Source: Lachnospiraceae bacterium UBA7109
Lineage (GTDB): Bacteria; Bacillota; Clostridia; Lachnospirales; Lachnospiraceae
Length of the DNA stretch: 18,310 nt
Reading direction: 5' to 3'
Assembly: GCA_002492335.1 (NCBI GenBank)
Contig: DKYD01000112.1
Span: forward strand, 1-18,310
Shown here in pieces: positions 7,980 to 15,976 of this stretch (within the stretch, counting starts at the first letter, position 1; each line of letters opens with the position of its first letter). Position numbers and translations under genes: made by a program. The notes under the pieces are model-generated. The model saw only the letters and a list, made by a program, of their open reading frames with translations. It was not told the DNA's origin and did not search any database.

Positions 7980-8303
7980 CTATGCAATCGTGTTACTCTC
8001 TGCATCCAAATGCGTTTTGATTCCCTTTGCAAATCCTTCATCCTTTATTACAAGAGATGCCCGGAATTCTTTTCCCATTGCATGCCCCAAGGTATCTTTA
8101 TCTTTATAAAAATAAATTGGCACTTTATAAAAATCACACATGTTTTTGAATTTTTTCTTTGTGTTTTCTGACGCGTCTGAAGCTACGATTACCAAAGCCG
8201 CACTTCCCATCTTTACTTCTTTTTCCGTACAGAACTCACCACTTGCAGTCTTCCCTGCCTTTGTCGCCAGGCTGATAAGCGACAACACTTTACTCTGACT
8301 CAA
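7980..8303 (-). CDS. ylxQ: L7Ae/L30e-family RNA-binding protein YlxQ
   Basis: This 107-residue protein belongs to the L7Ae/L30e/S12e/Gadd45 family, small proteins that bind kink-turn RNA. The sequence shows the N-terminal helix (KVLSLISLATKAGKTASGE), the core strand ALVIVASDASENTKKKF, and a C-terminal KGIKTHL helix. In Firmicutes it is conserved between ylxR and infB, as here. The start is a TTG at 8301-8303 that overlaps the ylxR TGA (TTGA junction); AAGGAG lies 11 nt upstream inside ylxR, so translation is probably coupled. The specific RNA partner is not known from sequence. Confidence 0.9.
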   Translation of the reverse strand: MSQSKVLSLISLATKAGKTASGEFCTEKEVKMGSAALVIVASDASENTKKKFKNMCDFYKVPIYFYKDKDTLGHAMGKEFRASLVIKDEGFAKGIKTHLDAESNTIA

Positions 8304-8569
8304 AGCTCTTCCATCTCCTTCTTAAGCATATCGTACACTTCCTGCGGAATCGCCTGTTTAAAGGATCTTTCAAGCCCTTTGTTCTTCTTTGCCTTCTGCA
8401 GACATTCCGGATTCGGGCAGATATATGCACCCCGACCGTTTTTCCTGCCTGTCGCATCAAGAAAAAACTCTTGTTCACCTGTGCGAATGACACGTATCAT
8501 TTCTTTTTTACTCTTCATTTCCTGACAGCCCACGCATTTACGCACAGGCACTTTTTTATTTCCGCTCAA
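8300..8569 (-). CDS. ylxR: YlxR/DUF448 RNA-binding protein (RnpM family)
   Basis: An 89-residue basic protein of the DUF448 family. Conserved blocks are VPVRKCVGCQEMKSKKEMIR at residues ~7-26 and GRGAYICPNPECLQKAKK at ~45-62; the four cysteines form two CxxC-like pairs (CVGC; C-x4-C). In Bacillus the homologue has been renamed RnpM for its reported effect on RNase P; that function is carried over from family knowledge. The start is a TTG at 8567-8569, supported by AGGTGAT 5 nt upstream, and lies 8 nt after the nusA TAG. The stop overlaps ylxQ. The nusA-ylxR-ylxQ-infB order is the classic Firmicute one. Confidence 0.92.
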   Translation of the reverse strand: MSGNKKVPVRKCVGCQEMKSKKEMIRVIRTGEQEFFLDATGRKNGRGAYICPNPECLQKAKKNKGLERSFKQAIPQEVYDMLKKEMEEL

Positions 8570-8577
8570 CGAATCAC

Positions 8578-9780
8578 CTATTCCTCTACTTCCTCAAATT
8601 TTATTTCATCCGGATACGACTCGTCATCTTCCTCATACATACCGTCGTATTCTTCTCCGTACGCTTCCTCGTAACCTTCTTCATACATTTCCTGCTCATA
8701 CACACCTTCGCTGAGCTCCATATAATTCTCCGGCAGTTCTCCGGATTCAATTGCCTGCGTCTCATTCTTTATATCAATCTTATAACCGGTAAGTCTTGCC
8801 GCCAGTCTCGCATTCTGCCCTTCCTTGCCGATTGCCAGAGACAACTGATAATCCGGCACAATGACACTCGCCATCTTCTCATCCGGGTCAGCCAGCACAG
8901 AAATCACTTTCGCCGGGCTGAGTGCATTTTCAATCAAAATACCCGGATTATCGCTCCAGTTAATAATATCAATCTTCTCTCCGCGAAGCTCCTGCACGAT
9001 TGCATTGACCCTTGCGCCGTTCATGCCGACACATGCACCTACCGGATCTACGTCCGGATCATTCGACCATACCGCAATCTTTGTTCTGCTTCCGGCCTCT
9101 CTCGCAATGCTCTTAATCTCAACCACACCGTCTTTAACCTCTGTTACCTCCGACTCAAACAGCCGTTTCACAAGCTCCGGATGTGTACGGGACACCAGAA
9201 TCTTCGGTCCCTTTGTTGTATTCTTCACCTCGACAACGTACAATTTGATACGCTCTGTCGGCTTAAATACTTCTCCCTTCACCTGTTCATTTTCTGTCAG
9301 CATGGCATCTGCTTTCCCAAGATTAATGCTGACATTTCTTCCAACATAACGCTGGACAATACCTGTTACTATATCCTTCTCTTTCTCGAAATACTGGTCA
9401 TATATAACCTTTCTTTCCTCTTCCCGGATTTTCTGCAAAATCAGATTCTTTGCATTCTGTGTGGCAATTCTTCCGAACGATTTGGACTCTATTGGAATCT
9501 GGACAATATCACCAGGCTCATATTTGCCGTCGATTTTATGCGCATCCTCAATACTGATCTGCTCAATCGGATCCTCCACGTCTTCCACAACTGTCTTTTC
9601 CGCATATAATTTGTAATCACAGGTTTGTCTGTCCATAATCACTCTTACGTTATCTGCTTTTCCAAAATGATTTTTACATGCATTTAAAAGAGAATTTTCA
9701 ATTGCATCAAGTAACGTCTCTTTACTGATATCTTTTTCTTTCTCCAGGATGTTCAATGCTTCCAATAATTCTGTGTTCAT
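8578..9780 (-). CDS. nusA: Transcription termination/antitermination factor NusA with acidic, tyrosine-rich tail
   Basis: NusA binds RNA polymerase and nascent RNA and modulates pausing, intrinsic termination and antitermination. Domains in order: N-terminal RNAP-binding domain (~1-125), S1 domain (~135-200, beginning DIVTGIVQRYVGRNVSINLG), KH1 (~225-290, with DPVGACVGMNGARV) and KH2 (~295-345, with LSLAIGKEGQNARLAARLTGYKIDI). At 400 residues it is longer than the ~370-residue Bacillus protein because of a 46-residue tail from ELSEGVYEQEMYEEG to the stop, holding 22 acidic residues and 7 tyrosines. ATG at 9778-9780 follows a GGAGGAG site. It lies 26 nt downstream of rimP. Confidence 0.96.
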   Translation of the reverse strand: MNTELLEALNILEKEKDISKETLLDAIENSLLNACKNHFGKADNVRVIMDRQTCDYKLYAEKTVVEDVEDPIEQISIEDAHKIDGKYEPGDIVQIPIESKSFGRIATQNAKNLILQKIREEERKVIYDQYFEKEKDIVTGIVQRYVGRNVSINLGKADAMLTENEQVKGEVFKPTERIKLYVVEVKNTTKGPKILVSRTHPELVKRLFESEVTEVKDGVVEIKSIAREAGSRTKIAVWSNDPDVDPVGACVGMNGARVNAIVQELRGEKIDIINWSDNPGILIENALSPAKVISVLADPDEKMASVIVPDYQLSLAIGKEGQNARLAARLTGYKIDIKNETQAIESGELPENYMELSEGVYEQEMYEEGYEEAYGEEYDGMYEEDDESYPDEIKFEEVEE

Positions 9781-9806
9781 TTTTTTCTTTTCTCCTCCTA
9801 CTAAAT

Positions 9807-10274
9807 TTAAAAATCAAATGCCAGACGAATCAGCGCAATCTCAACTTTATCAAATGTTTTTAATGTTTCATCTGCAAGCGCAATCGTCACCGTATCCTCG
9901 TCATAACTTTTCAACACTCCGCAAAATTCCTTTTGCTTATCTATCATGCGGTAGGTTCTGATTTCAACCTCTTTTCCAAGACTTCGTTTAAAATCCTTCT
10001 CCTTCTTAAGCGGCCTTCCAAGTCCGGGTGAACTCACTTCCATAATATAAGAATCTTCAATATAATCTTTGGCATCCAGTATATCTGACAATCTCCTGCT
10101 TACAAGTTCGCAGTCGTCAATACTGATACCACCCGGTTTGTCAATGTAGGACCGCAGATACCATGTGCCGCCTTCCTTCACATATTCTACATCCACCAGT
10201 TCAAAACCATACTCTTCTACAATGGGAAGCAGTATTTCTTCTGTCTTCTGTTCATAAATTTCTTTTTTTGACAA
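9807..10274 (-). CDS. rimP: Ribosome maturation factor RimP
   Basis: RimP binds free 30S subunits and is needed for efficient 30S maturation. Family blocks seen are FELVDVEYVKEGGTWYLRSYID near the N-terminus, SIDDCELVSRRLSDILD, and YIMEVSSPGLGRPLKK before the C-terminal SH3-like domain. The frame is open upstream to 10307, but I place the start at the TTG at 10272-10274 (MSKKEIYEQ, 155 residues, family-typical). AAGGAAG is 7 nt upstream of it, and the extra upstream residues do not resemble RimP. It is the first gene of the operon and has its own promoter and a stable leader hairpin. Confidence 0.93.
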   Translation of the reverse strand: MSKKEIYEQKTEEILLPIVEEYGFELVDVEYVKEGGTWYLRSYIDKPGGISIDDCELVSRRLSDILDAKDYIEDSYIMEVSSPGLGRPLKKEKDFKRSLGKEVEIRTYRMIDKQKEFCGVLKSYDEDTVTIALADETLKTFDKVEIALIRLAFDF

Positions 10275-10307
10275 TGTCCAACTTCCTTTCTGTCCTTGTT
10301 CCAACAA

Positions 10308-10335
10308 AGAAGAGTGAACTTTCGTTCACTCTTCT
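10308..10335 (-). promoter_or_regulatory. GNRA-capped 12-bp hairpin in the rimP operon leader
   Basis: On the minus-strand transcript, 12 perfectly paired bases (10324-10335 with 10308-10319) close a GAAA tetraloop (10320-10323). It begins about 20 nt after the predicted transcription start and ends about 33 nt before the rimP TTG. It is followed by UUGUUGG rather than a clean U-tract, so it is not a clear intrinsic terminator. It may be a protein-binding, mRNA-stabilising or attenuation element; function is inferred. Confidence 0.65.
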
Positions 10336-10362
10336 GCCGAATCACTTATGTAACTATCGTTC

Positions 10363-10391
10363 AGTATAACACTAATCATATGGAAAATCAA
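10363..10391 (-). promoter_or_regulatory. Sigma-A-type promoter of the rimP-nusA-infB operon
   Basis: On the minus strand TTGATT (10386-10391) is followed after exactly 17 nt by TATACT (10363-10368). Transcription would start near 10356, about 80 nt upstream of rimP, and drive the whole rimP-to-ribF block. The parC gene ends upstream without an obvious terminator, so read-through from parC is also possible. Confidence 0.8.
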
Positions 10392-10473
10392 GGGATATTA
10401 TACCTTTTATCTCATAGTTTTATTTCAAAAGAATTTTTGTAATAATCCGACGATTGCTTCCCCGCAGGGAATC

Positions 10474-12714
10474 CTATCCCCTGGACTTCGTCCCGGTTCC
10501 GTCACGCTTTGCCGCCTTCAGGCGGTTCAGCGTGACTTCCTTTTCTCCATAAAGCACTTTACATTCTTTGCCTTCTTCAAAAAGATACACGTTCTCAAGT
10601 TCATCATTTTTCTTCAGACGGATTCCCCTGACGCCAACAGCGCCTTTCTTCTTCTCCGATACCTCTTCCGCTCCGAACCGGAGGAAGAATCCGTCTTTCG
10701 TCTGCAGCACAACCTGTTGGTTATCATTTATCACCTGCACATTTACCACTTCGTCTTCCTCCTGAAGCTTAGTTGCGGCAATCGTCCGTTTCGCAACCTG
10801 GAATTCCGTTCCTTCCACCTTCTTGATCATTCCCTGTTTCGTTGCAAATAAGAGCTTCGCATAGCGGGTCTGCTCGGAATCGCAGATATAGACAATCCTT
10901 TCCTGTGTACTGTCATAATTGCTGATATTATCAATCGGCTGCCCTTTATCCCGGAATTTGCCGTGCGGAAGATCCGGCACCTTAATCTGATGCATCCTCC
11001 CGGTATTCGTAAAGACGCACAGCTTTCCGGTATTCATACAACTAAGTATATACTTGTTCTCCGAATCTGCCGCCTCCTTATTTCTTTCATACGCAGCCTG
11101 ATCGATCGTTTTTGCATATCCGAAACGATCCATAAGGAAGACAACCTCCTGCTCTTCGATTTTCTTTTCCTCGTAGACAGCTTCCTTTGCATTTTCTACA
11201 ACTGTACGGCGCTTTCCTGCATATTCTTTTTTAATTTTATCCAGATCCTCTATAATCACTTCCGCCATAGAATCATAATTATTTAAAATATCTTCGTATC
11301 TGGCAATATTTTTGATCGTCTCCTCATGCTCTTTCATCAGAGCTTCAATTTCCAGTCCGATCAATTTATACAGGCGCATCTCCAGAATTGCAGTAGCCTG
11401 ACGCTCAGTAAAACGTAGCATAGCAGCCATCTTTTTGGAAATGGACGACTTAAACCGGATATTCTCGGTGATTCCATTCGTCAGACAGGCCTTCGCATCT
11501 TTGACCGACTGGCTTCCGCGCAGAATTTCAATAATCAGATCAATGACATCACAGGCCTTGATCAGGCCTTCCTGAATTTCCTTTTTATCCAATTCCTTCG
11601 CCAGCAATGTCTTATATTTTCTTGTTGCCAGCTCAAACTGAAAATCCACATGATGCTCAATAATCTTTTTAAGCCCCATCGTTTCCGGCCTTCCATCCGC
11701 AACCGCGAGCATATTTACCCCGAAGGTATCCTCCAGGCGTGTCTTCTTATAGAGCATGTTGGTAAGATTCTCTACATCCGCACCTTTCTTAAGCTCAAGA
11801 ACAATCCGGATTCCTTCTTTCGATGACTGATTGGAAATATCCACGATATCCCCGGTCTTCCTGGCTTCTACAAGAGCGTATACATCATTCAGAAATTTAC
11901 CGATTCCGGCGCCAATCATCGTATACGGGATTTCCGAAATCACAAGACGCTTCTTGCCGCCCTTCATCTCTTCAACTTCCACTTTTCCACGGATTTTTAT
12001 CTTTCCGGTTCCTGTTTCGTAGATATTCAGAAGAGCATCCTTATTGACAACAATCCCGCCTGTAGGGAAATCCGGTCCCTTCACATAATTCATCAGCTGC
12101 TTCGTGCTGATCTCATCATTTTTCATATAAGCCTTAACTGCGTCAATGACCTCGCCCAGATTATGCGTCGGAATGCTGGTCGCCATACCGACTGCGATTC
12201 CTTCTGCGCCATTAATAAGCAGGTTTGGAATACGCACCGGAAGAACCTCCGGCTCCTTCTCCGTCTCATCAAAATTAGGAAGGAAATTGACAATATCCTT
12301 ATCCAGGTCTGCAAGATATACCTCCTGGGTAAGCTTCGCAAGACGGGCTTCCGTATAACGCATGGCCGCCGCCCCGTCTCCTTCTATAGAGCCAAAGTTG
12401 CCGTGACCGTCTACCAGCACCATGCCCTTCTTAAATTCCTGCGCCATAACAACAAGCGCTTCGTAAATCGAGCTGTCTCCGTGAGGATGATATTTACCCA
12501 TCGTATCCCCGACAATACGGGCACATTTCCGGTAAGGCCTGTCCCATTTAATTCCCAGCTCGTACATATCATAAAGCGTCCTTCTCTGCACCGGTTTCAA
12601 CCCGTCACGCACATCCGGAAGGGCACGGGCAATGATAACGCTCATAGCATAATCAATATAAGATTTTTTCATTACTTCCGAATACTCGGTTCTGATAATC
12701 TGTGAATCCTGCAT
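10474..12714 (-). CDS. parC: Type IIA DNA topoisomerase A subunit, ParC-like (no GyrA box)
   Basis: The DNA-cleaving subunit of a gyrase/topoisomerase IV enzyme. The N-terminal domain starts YIDYAMSVIIARALPDVRDG. The quinolone-resistance region is YHPHGDSSIYEALVVMAQ, with S81 and E85 at the usual resistance positions, both wild-type; the catalytic tyrosine is Y120 in AMRYTEARL. The C-terminal domain (~495-746) has several beta-pinwheel blades, including KKGAVGVRGIRL. The first blade reads AKTIDQAAYERNKEAADSEN where gyrase carries the QRRGGKG GyrA box, and no such box occurs elsewhere. The short length (746) also fits topoisomerase IV. A true gyrase pair would be expected elsewhere in the genome. 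ATG at 12712-12714 follows GGGAGGAG, 15 nt after parE. The symbol is an inference; a database may label it gyrA. Confidence 0.85.
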   Translation of the reverse strand: MQDSQIIRTEYSEVMKKSYIDYAMSVIIARALPDVRDGLKPVQRRTLYDMYELGIKWDRPYRKCARIVGDTMGKYHPHGDSSIYEALVVMAQEFKKGMVLVDGHGNFGSIEGDGAAAMRYTEARLAKLTQEVYLADLDKDIVNFLPNFDETEKEPEVLPVRIPNLLINGAEGIAVGMATSIPTHNLGEVIDAVKAYMKNDEISTKQLMNYVKGPDFPTGGIVVNKDALLNIYETGTGKIKIRGKVEVEEMKGGKKRLVISEIPYTMIGAGIGKFLNDVYALVEARKTGDIVDISNQSSKEGIRIVLELKKGADVENLTNMLYKKTRLEDTFGVNMLAVADGRPETMGLKKIIEHHVDFQFELATRKYKTLLAKELDKKEIQEGLIKACDVIDLIIEILRGSQSVKDAKACLTNGITENIRFKSSISKKMAAMLRFTERQATAILEMRLYKLIGLEIEALMKEHEETIKNIARYEDILNNYDSMAEVIIEDLDKIKKEYAGKRRTVVENAKEAVYEEKKIEEQEVVFLMDRFGYAKTIDQAAYERNKEAADSENKYILSCMNTGKLCVFTNTGRMHQIKVPDLPHGKFRDKGQPIDNISNYDSTQERIVYICDSEQTRYAKLLFATKQGMIKKVEGTEFQVAKRTIAATKLQEEDEVVNVQVINDNQQVVLQTKDGFFLRFGAEEVSEKKKGAVGVRGIRLKKNDELENVYLFEEGKECKVLYGEKEVTLNRLKAAKRDGTGTKSRG
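10501..10536. other. Long imperfect palindrome in the 3' end of parC
   Basis: GTCACGCT (10501-10508) pairs perfectly with AGCGTGAC (10529-10536). Inside, after a 3x3-nt internal loop, CCGCC (10512-10516) pairs with GGCGG (10521-10525) around a TTCA loop. It lies in the parC codons for VTLNRLKAAKRD near the C-terminus. Two smaller hairpin-capable stretches follow toward and past the stop codon (GGAC/GTCC near 10481-10491 and TTCCC/GGGAA near 10459-10473). The local G+C is higher than in the flanks. It has no U-tract, so it is not a standard terminator. Confidence 0.6.
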
Positions 12715-12729
12715 TTTCTCCTCCCAAAC

Positions 12730-14652
12730 TTACACGTCAAGCTCTGCCTCGGTTGCATTTTCATAAATAAACGCCCGCCTTGGCGGCACTTCTGTACCCA
12801 TCAGCATCTCCGTTACGCTGGATGCCATGCGTCCATCCTCAATCTCTACCCGTTTTAAAATTCTGCGTTCCGGGTCAAGAGTCGTCTCCCATAACTGCTC
12901 CGCGTCCATTTCCCCCAGACCTTTGTAGCGCTGCAATGTAAATGAACCATCATGGGTTTTCCTGTATTTTTCTAACGCCTTGTCATCATATAAATATTCT
13001 TCTTTTCCCTTTTTCGGCATTGCTTTATATAACGGCGGCATCGCAATATAGACATGTCCTTCATAAATCAGCTCCGGCATAAACCGGTAAAACAAGGTAA
13101 GAAGCAAGGTGGAAATATGTGCCCCGTCCACATCAGCATCCGCCATAATAATAATTTTATCGTAGCGGAGCTTGCTGATATCGAAATCATTGCCATATCC
13201 TTCGGAAAATCCACATCCGAACGCATTAATCATTGTTTTAATCTCCGCATTTGCAAGAATTTTGTCGATACTTGCCTTTTCTACATTTAATATTTTTCCA
13301 CGAATCGGCAGGATTGCCTGATACATTCTGTTTCTTGCAGTCTTTGCCGAGCCTCCGGCGGAATCTCCCTCGACGATAAAGATCTCGCACTTGCCCGCAT
13401 CCCGGCTCTCACAATTCGCAAGCTTTCCATTACTGTCAAAAGAATATTTCTGTTTCGTAAGAAGATTCGTCTTTGCCTTTTCTTCCGTTTTCCGAATCTT
13501 CGCAGCCTTTTCCGCACAGCCAAGAACCTTCTTCAGATTATCAAGGTTCCTGTCAAAGTACATCACGATCTCATCTCCGGTCACTTTACTGGTCGCCTTT
13601 GCCGCGTCCGGATTGTCAAGCTTTGTTTTCGTCTGTCCCTCAAAACGCGGATCCGGGTGCTTGATTGAAATAATTGCAGTCATGCCGTTTCGGATATCTG
13701 CACCTGTAAAATTCGCATCCTTCTCCTTTAAGATTCCAAGCTCTCTCGCATACTGGTTCATCACTGTCGTAAAGGTTGTCTTAAAACCGGTCAGATGGGT
13801 TCCGCCTTCCCCGTTATAAATATTGTTACAGAATCCAAGTATATTTTCATGAAATTCATTGACATACTGGAAAACCGCCTCCACTTCAATTCCTTCGGCT
13901 TCCCCCTTAAAATACACCGGCTCATGAATCACTTCCTTCTTGGAGTTCAAATCTTTCATAAATCCCAGAATTCCGTCCGGCTCATGATATACAATATGCT
14001 CTTCCTCAGCGCCTCTTAAATCGTCGAATATAATCGTAAGCTCCGGATTCAGATAAGCAGTCTCATGCATACGGCTTTTGACCTCTTCTGCGCGGAACTT
14101 TGTCTTCTCAAATATCGTATCGTCCGGAAGAAAATTCACTTTCGTTCCGGTCTTTCTCGTCTTTCCAAGCTTCGGCAGCAGACCGTCCACCAGCTCAACT
14201 ACCGGAACCCCGCGCTCATATCTGTCATGATGGACAAAACCGTCACAGCTGACTTCTACGTCCATATAAGCAGACAACGCATTCACAACCGAAGAGCCGA
14301 CGCCGTGAAGTCCTCCACTCGTCTTATATACAGAATCGTCGAATTTTCCGCCGGCATGCAGAGTCGTATATACGACGCGCTCCGCCGGAACTCCTTTCGC
14401 ATGCATTCCCACCGGAACGCCGCGCCCATTATCTGATACGGTAGCAGAACCATCCTTCTGAAGCGTCACGTGTATCTCACTGCAATACCCGGCAAGATGC
14501 TCATCCACCGCATTATCCACTATTTCATATATCAGATGATTGAGTCCCTTCGTTGAGACACTTCCGATATACATTCCCGGTCTTTTCCGGACTGCCTCCA
14601 GTCCCTCCAATACCACAATACTTTCTGCATCATATGTATTCTGCTTTGCCAT
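12730..14652 (-). CDS. parE: Type IIA DNA topoisomerase B subunit, ParE-like ATPase
   Basis: The ATP-hydrolysing partner of the downstream A subunit. The GHKL ATPase domain shows EIVDNAVDEHLAGY, SDNGRGVPVGMH and TSGGLHGVGSSVVNALS. The transducer carries QTKTKL, and the TOPRIM domain has IVEGDSAGGSAK (near residue 427), DADVDGAHI and RYKGLGEMDAEQLWETT. The 640-residue length fits both ParE and short GyrB. Some details, such as GKILNVEKA, are gyrase-like, so the assignment to topoisomerase IV rests mainly on the A subunit lacking a GyrA box. ATG at 14650-14652 has only a modest ribosome site (AAAGGA). It has its own promoter between it and spoIIP, and forms a two-gene unit with parC. Confidence 0.85.
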   Translation of the reverse strand: MAKQNTYDAESIVVLEGLEAVRKRPGMYIGSVSTKGLNHLIYEIVDNAVDEHLAGYCSEIHVTLQKDGSATVSDNGRGVPVGMHAKGVPAERVVYTTLHAGGKFDDSVYKTSGGLHGVGSSVVNALSAYMDVEVSCDGFVHHDRYERGVPVVELVDGLLPKLGKTRKTGTKVNFLPDDTIFEKTKFRAEEVKSRMHETAYLNPELTIIFDDLRGAEEEHIVYHEPDGILGFMKDLNSKKEVIHEPVYFKGEAEGIEVEAVFQYVNEFHENILGFCNNIYNGEGGTHLTGFKTTFTTVMNQYARELGILKEKDANFTGADIRNGMTAIISIKHPDPRFEGQTKTKLDNPDAAKATSKVTGDEIVMYFDRNLDNLKKVLGCAEKAAKIRKTEEKAKTNLLTKQKYSFDSNGKLANCESRDAGKCEIFIVEGDSAGGSAKTARNRMYQAILPIRGKILNVEKASIDKILANAEIKTMINAFGCGFSEGYGNDFDISKLRYDKIIIMADADVDGAHISTLLLTLFYRFMPELIYEGHVYIAMPPLYKAMPKKGKEEYLYDDKALEKYRKTHDGSFTLQRYKGLGEMDAEQLWETTLDPERRILKRVEIEDGRMASSVTEMLMGTEVPPRRAFIYENATEAELDV

Positions 14653-14723
14653 ATTATCTATATCCTTTCACCAATATCACGCCTTGTTTTCAGGCTTTGG
14701 GAAGATTTACCCACACTGCAAAT

Positions 14724-14752
14724 ATCTTATCACAGAATATCGTGTGAATCAA
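14724..14752 (-). promoter_or_regulatory. Sigma-A-type extended -10 promoter for parE-parC
   Basis: On the minus strand TTGATT (14747-14752), then 17 nt, then TAAGAT (14724-14729), with a TGA just before the -10 hexamer (extended -10). It lies in the 107-nt gap between the spoIIP stop and the parE ATG, leaving an untranslated leader of about 65 nt. Confidence 0.7.
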
Positions 14753-14759
14753 ACACATT

Positions 14760-15947
14760 TTACGGAGCCAGCACATGCTCCAATACGTCCGCGAGCAATT
14801 CCATGGCATTTCGCATCTCAGCAACCGTATTCGTCTGTGCTCCCGCTTCAATAAGCAGGGATTTTGGTTTGAAATGCATATTATACCGATATCCCTTCAG
14901 GTAAATCCGCCTTGTAAAACCCGGATAAAGATCCAGCGCTTTCAGCTGCATCTGCAGGGAAAATGCAAGATTATCTTCAATATAAGGATTCTTTAGATAA
15001 GAAATGTCTCCGTTTGCCCTTGTACGGCTTAGTCCGTTAAAAAACATAATCTGAGCGGTCTCTTTTCCATTTATATTCGTTACAAGATGCGTTGTCTTCG
15101 CCACACCATCCCGGTGAAGGTCAATGACCACTTCAATGGTTGGATTCTCCTGCAATATTTTCGGAATCTCTTTTTCCGCCAGCTGGTATGCCTTGCTCCG
15201 GTCCGTTTTCCCATTGATCAGATCATATACTCCTTCATGATGAAGTGTCTGGATACCTCTCGCATTTAACAGCTCCGTAAGATAAGTACCCATTCCCATA
15301 ATAGTTGTAGACGGGTCACCCGGAACAGAATCTGCAAATGCCTCCTGTGAATGGGTATGGTAGATCAGCACCTTTGGTCCGGTATTTTCTGTCTGAATCT
15401 TCATATCCTTTCCAAGAAGTTTTTCTGCATTCAGCTCCTCCGGTCCGGTCATCGTTGTACTGTCAACCGTGTAAAAGTTTCCCACCAGATACTCATAATT
15501 CATAAGCTTATCTGCAGCTGTATCCACAACAGGCGCGGGCGTGGAAGCCACAGGCACATTTTCCTCATTACCGATCAGATTCCCCTTCTCATCTACTGCA
15601 TTTTCATCCGACGCCTGCCTTGCAAGTATCATCTGAAAGGTCTCCTGGTCCTCAATATCTGTATCCGTCATCTCATATTCATTTACATAATTCCCCAGGG
15701 GCACCCGCTTAAGCGCGCACCCGGCAATCCACTCCGCCGGTGACGTTCCTTCCTTTTCCAAAGAATACAGGAACCCCGTCAGATAATTTTTCTGCACATG
15801 ATGAAAGAGAATCTCATCCGGCCCCGTCATTATTTTCCGTACATCCTCAAGTGTAATATAACGAAAAGCAGACGCCAGCACATAGAAAGCCAATATAATT
15901 GCTGTCACCGCAAGCATCACCCTGCTGATTCTTTCTTTTTTTCTCAC
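14760..15947 (-). CDS. spoIIP: Stage II sporulation protein P, cell-wall hydrolase for engulfment
   Basis: SpoIIP is a membrane-anchored amidase/endopeptidase that works with SpoIID and SpoIIM to thin septal peptidoglycan so the mother cell can engulf the forespore. The 395-residue protein has one N-terminal membrane segment (residues ~9-28, VMLAVTAIILAFYVLASAF), a variable linker (~90-190), then the catalytic domain: VLIYHTHSQEAF (H197, H199, E202), VVIDLHRDGV (H278) and SLLIEAGAQTN, residues typical of zinc hydrolases of this family. The start is a GTG at 15945-15947 with GGAG 7 nt upstream. The gpr-spoIIP order beside rpsT is the conserved sporulator arrangement. A sigma-E-type promoter lies directly upstream. 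Confidence 0.95.
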   Translation of the reverse strand: MRKKERISRVMLAVTAIILAFYVLASAFRYITLEDVRKIMTGPDEILFHHVQKNYLTGFLYSLEKEGTSPAEWIAGCALKRVPLGNYVNEYEMTDTDIEDQETFQMILARQASDENAVDEKGNLIGNEENVPVASTPAPVVDTAADKLMNYEYLVGNFYTVDSTTMTGPEELNAEKLLGKDMKIQTENTGPKVLIYHTHSQEAFADSVPGDPSTTIMGMGTYLTELLNARGIQTLHHEGVYDLINGKTDRSKAYQLAEKEIPKILQENPTIEVVIDLHRDGVAKTTHLVTNINGKETAQIMFFNGLSRTRANGDISYLKNPYIEDNLAFSLQMQLKALDLYPGFTRRIYLKGYRYNMHFKPKSLLIEAGAQTNTVAEMRNAMELLADVLEHVLAP

Positions 15948-15976
15948 CTCATCACTCCGCCACTTTTTTTCTTAAC

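Noticed and set aside
8290..8493. A 67-codon minus-strand frame overlapping ylxR
   Set aside because: It is ylxR read in another frame; ylxR has conserved DUF448 cysteines and a good ribosome site.
10397..10428. A second possible rimP promoter: TTGAAA (10423-10428) and a perfect TATAAT (10397-10402) on the minus strand
   Set aside because: The spacer is 20 nt, too long for efficient sigma-A recognition, and a better-spaced promoter lies directly downstream. Kept only as a weak alternative.
10440..10500. Terminator after parC
   Set aside because: The TTCCC/GGGAA hairpin is short and is not followed by a run of T on the minus strand, so no terminator is called.
12163..12705. A 180-codon plus-strand frame opposite parC
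   Set aside because: Antisense to the conserved breakage-reunion domain of the topoisomerase; no supporting start signal.
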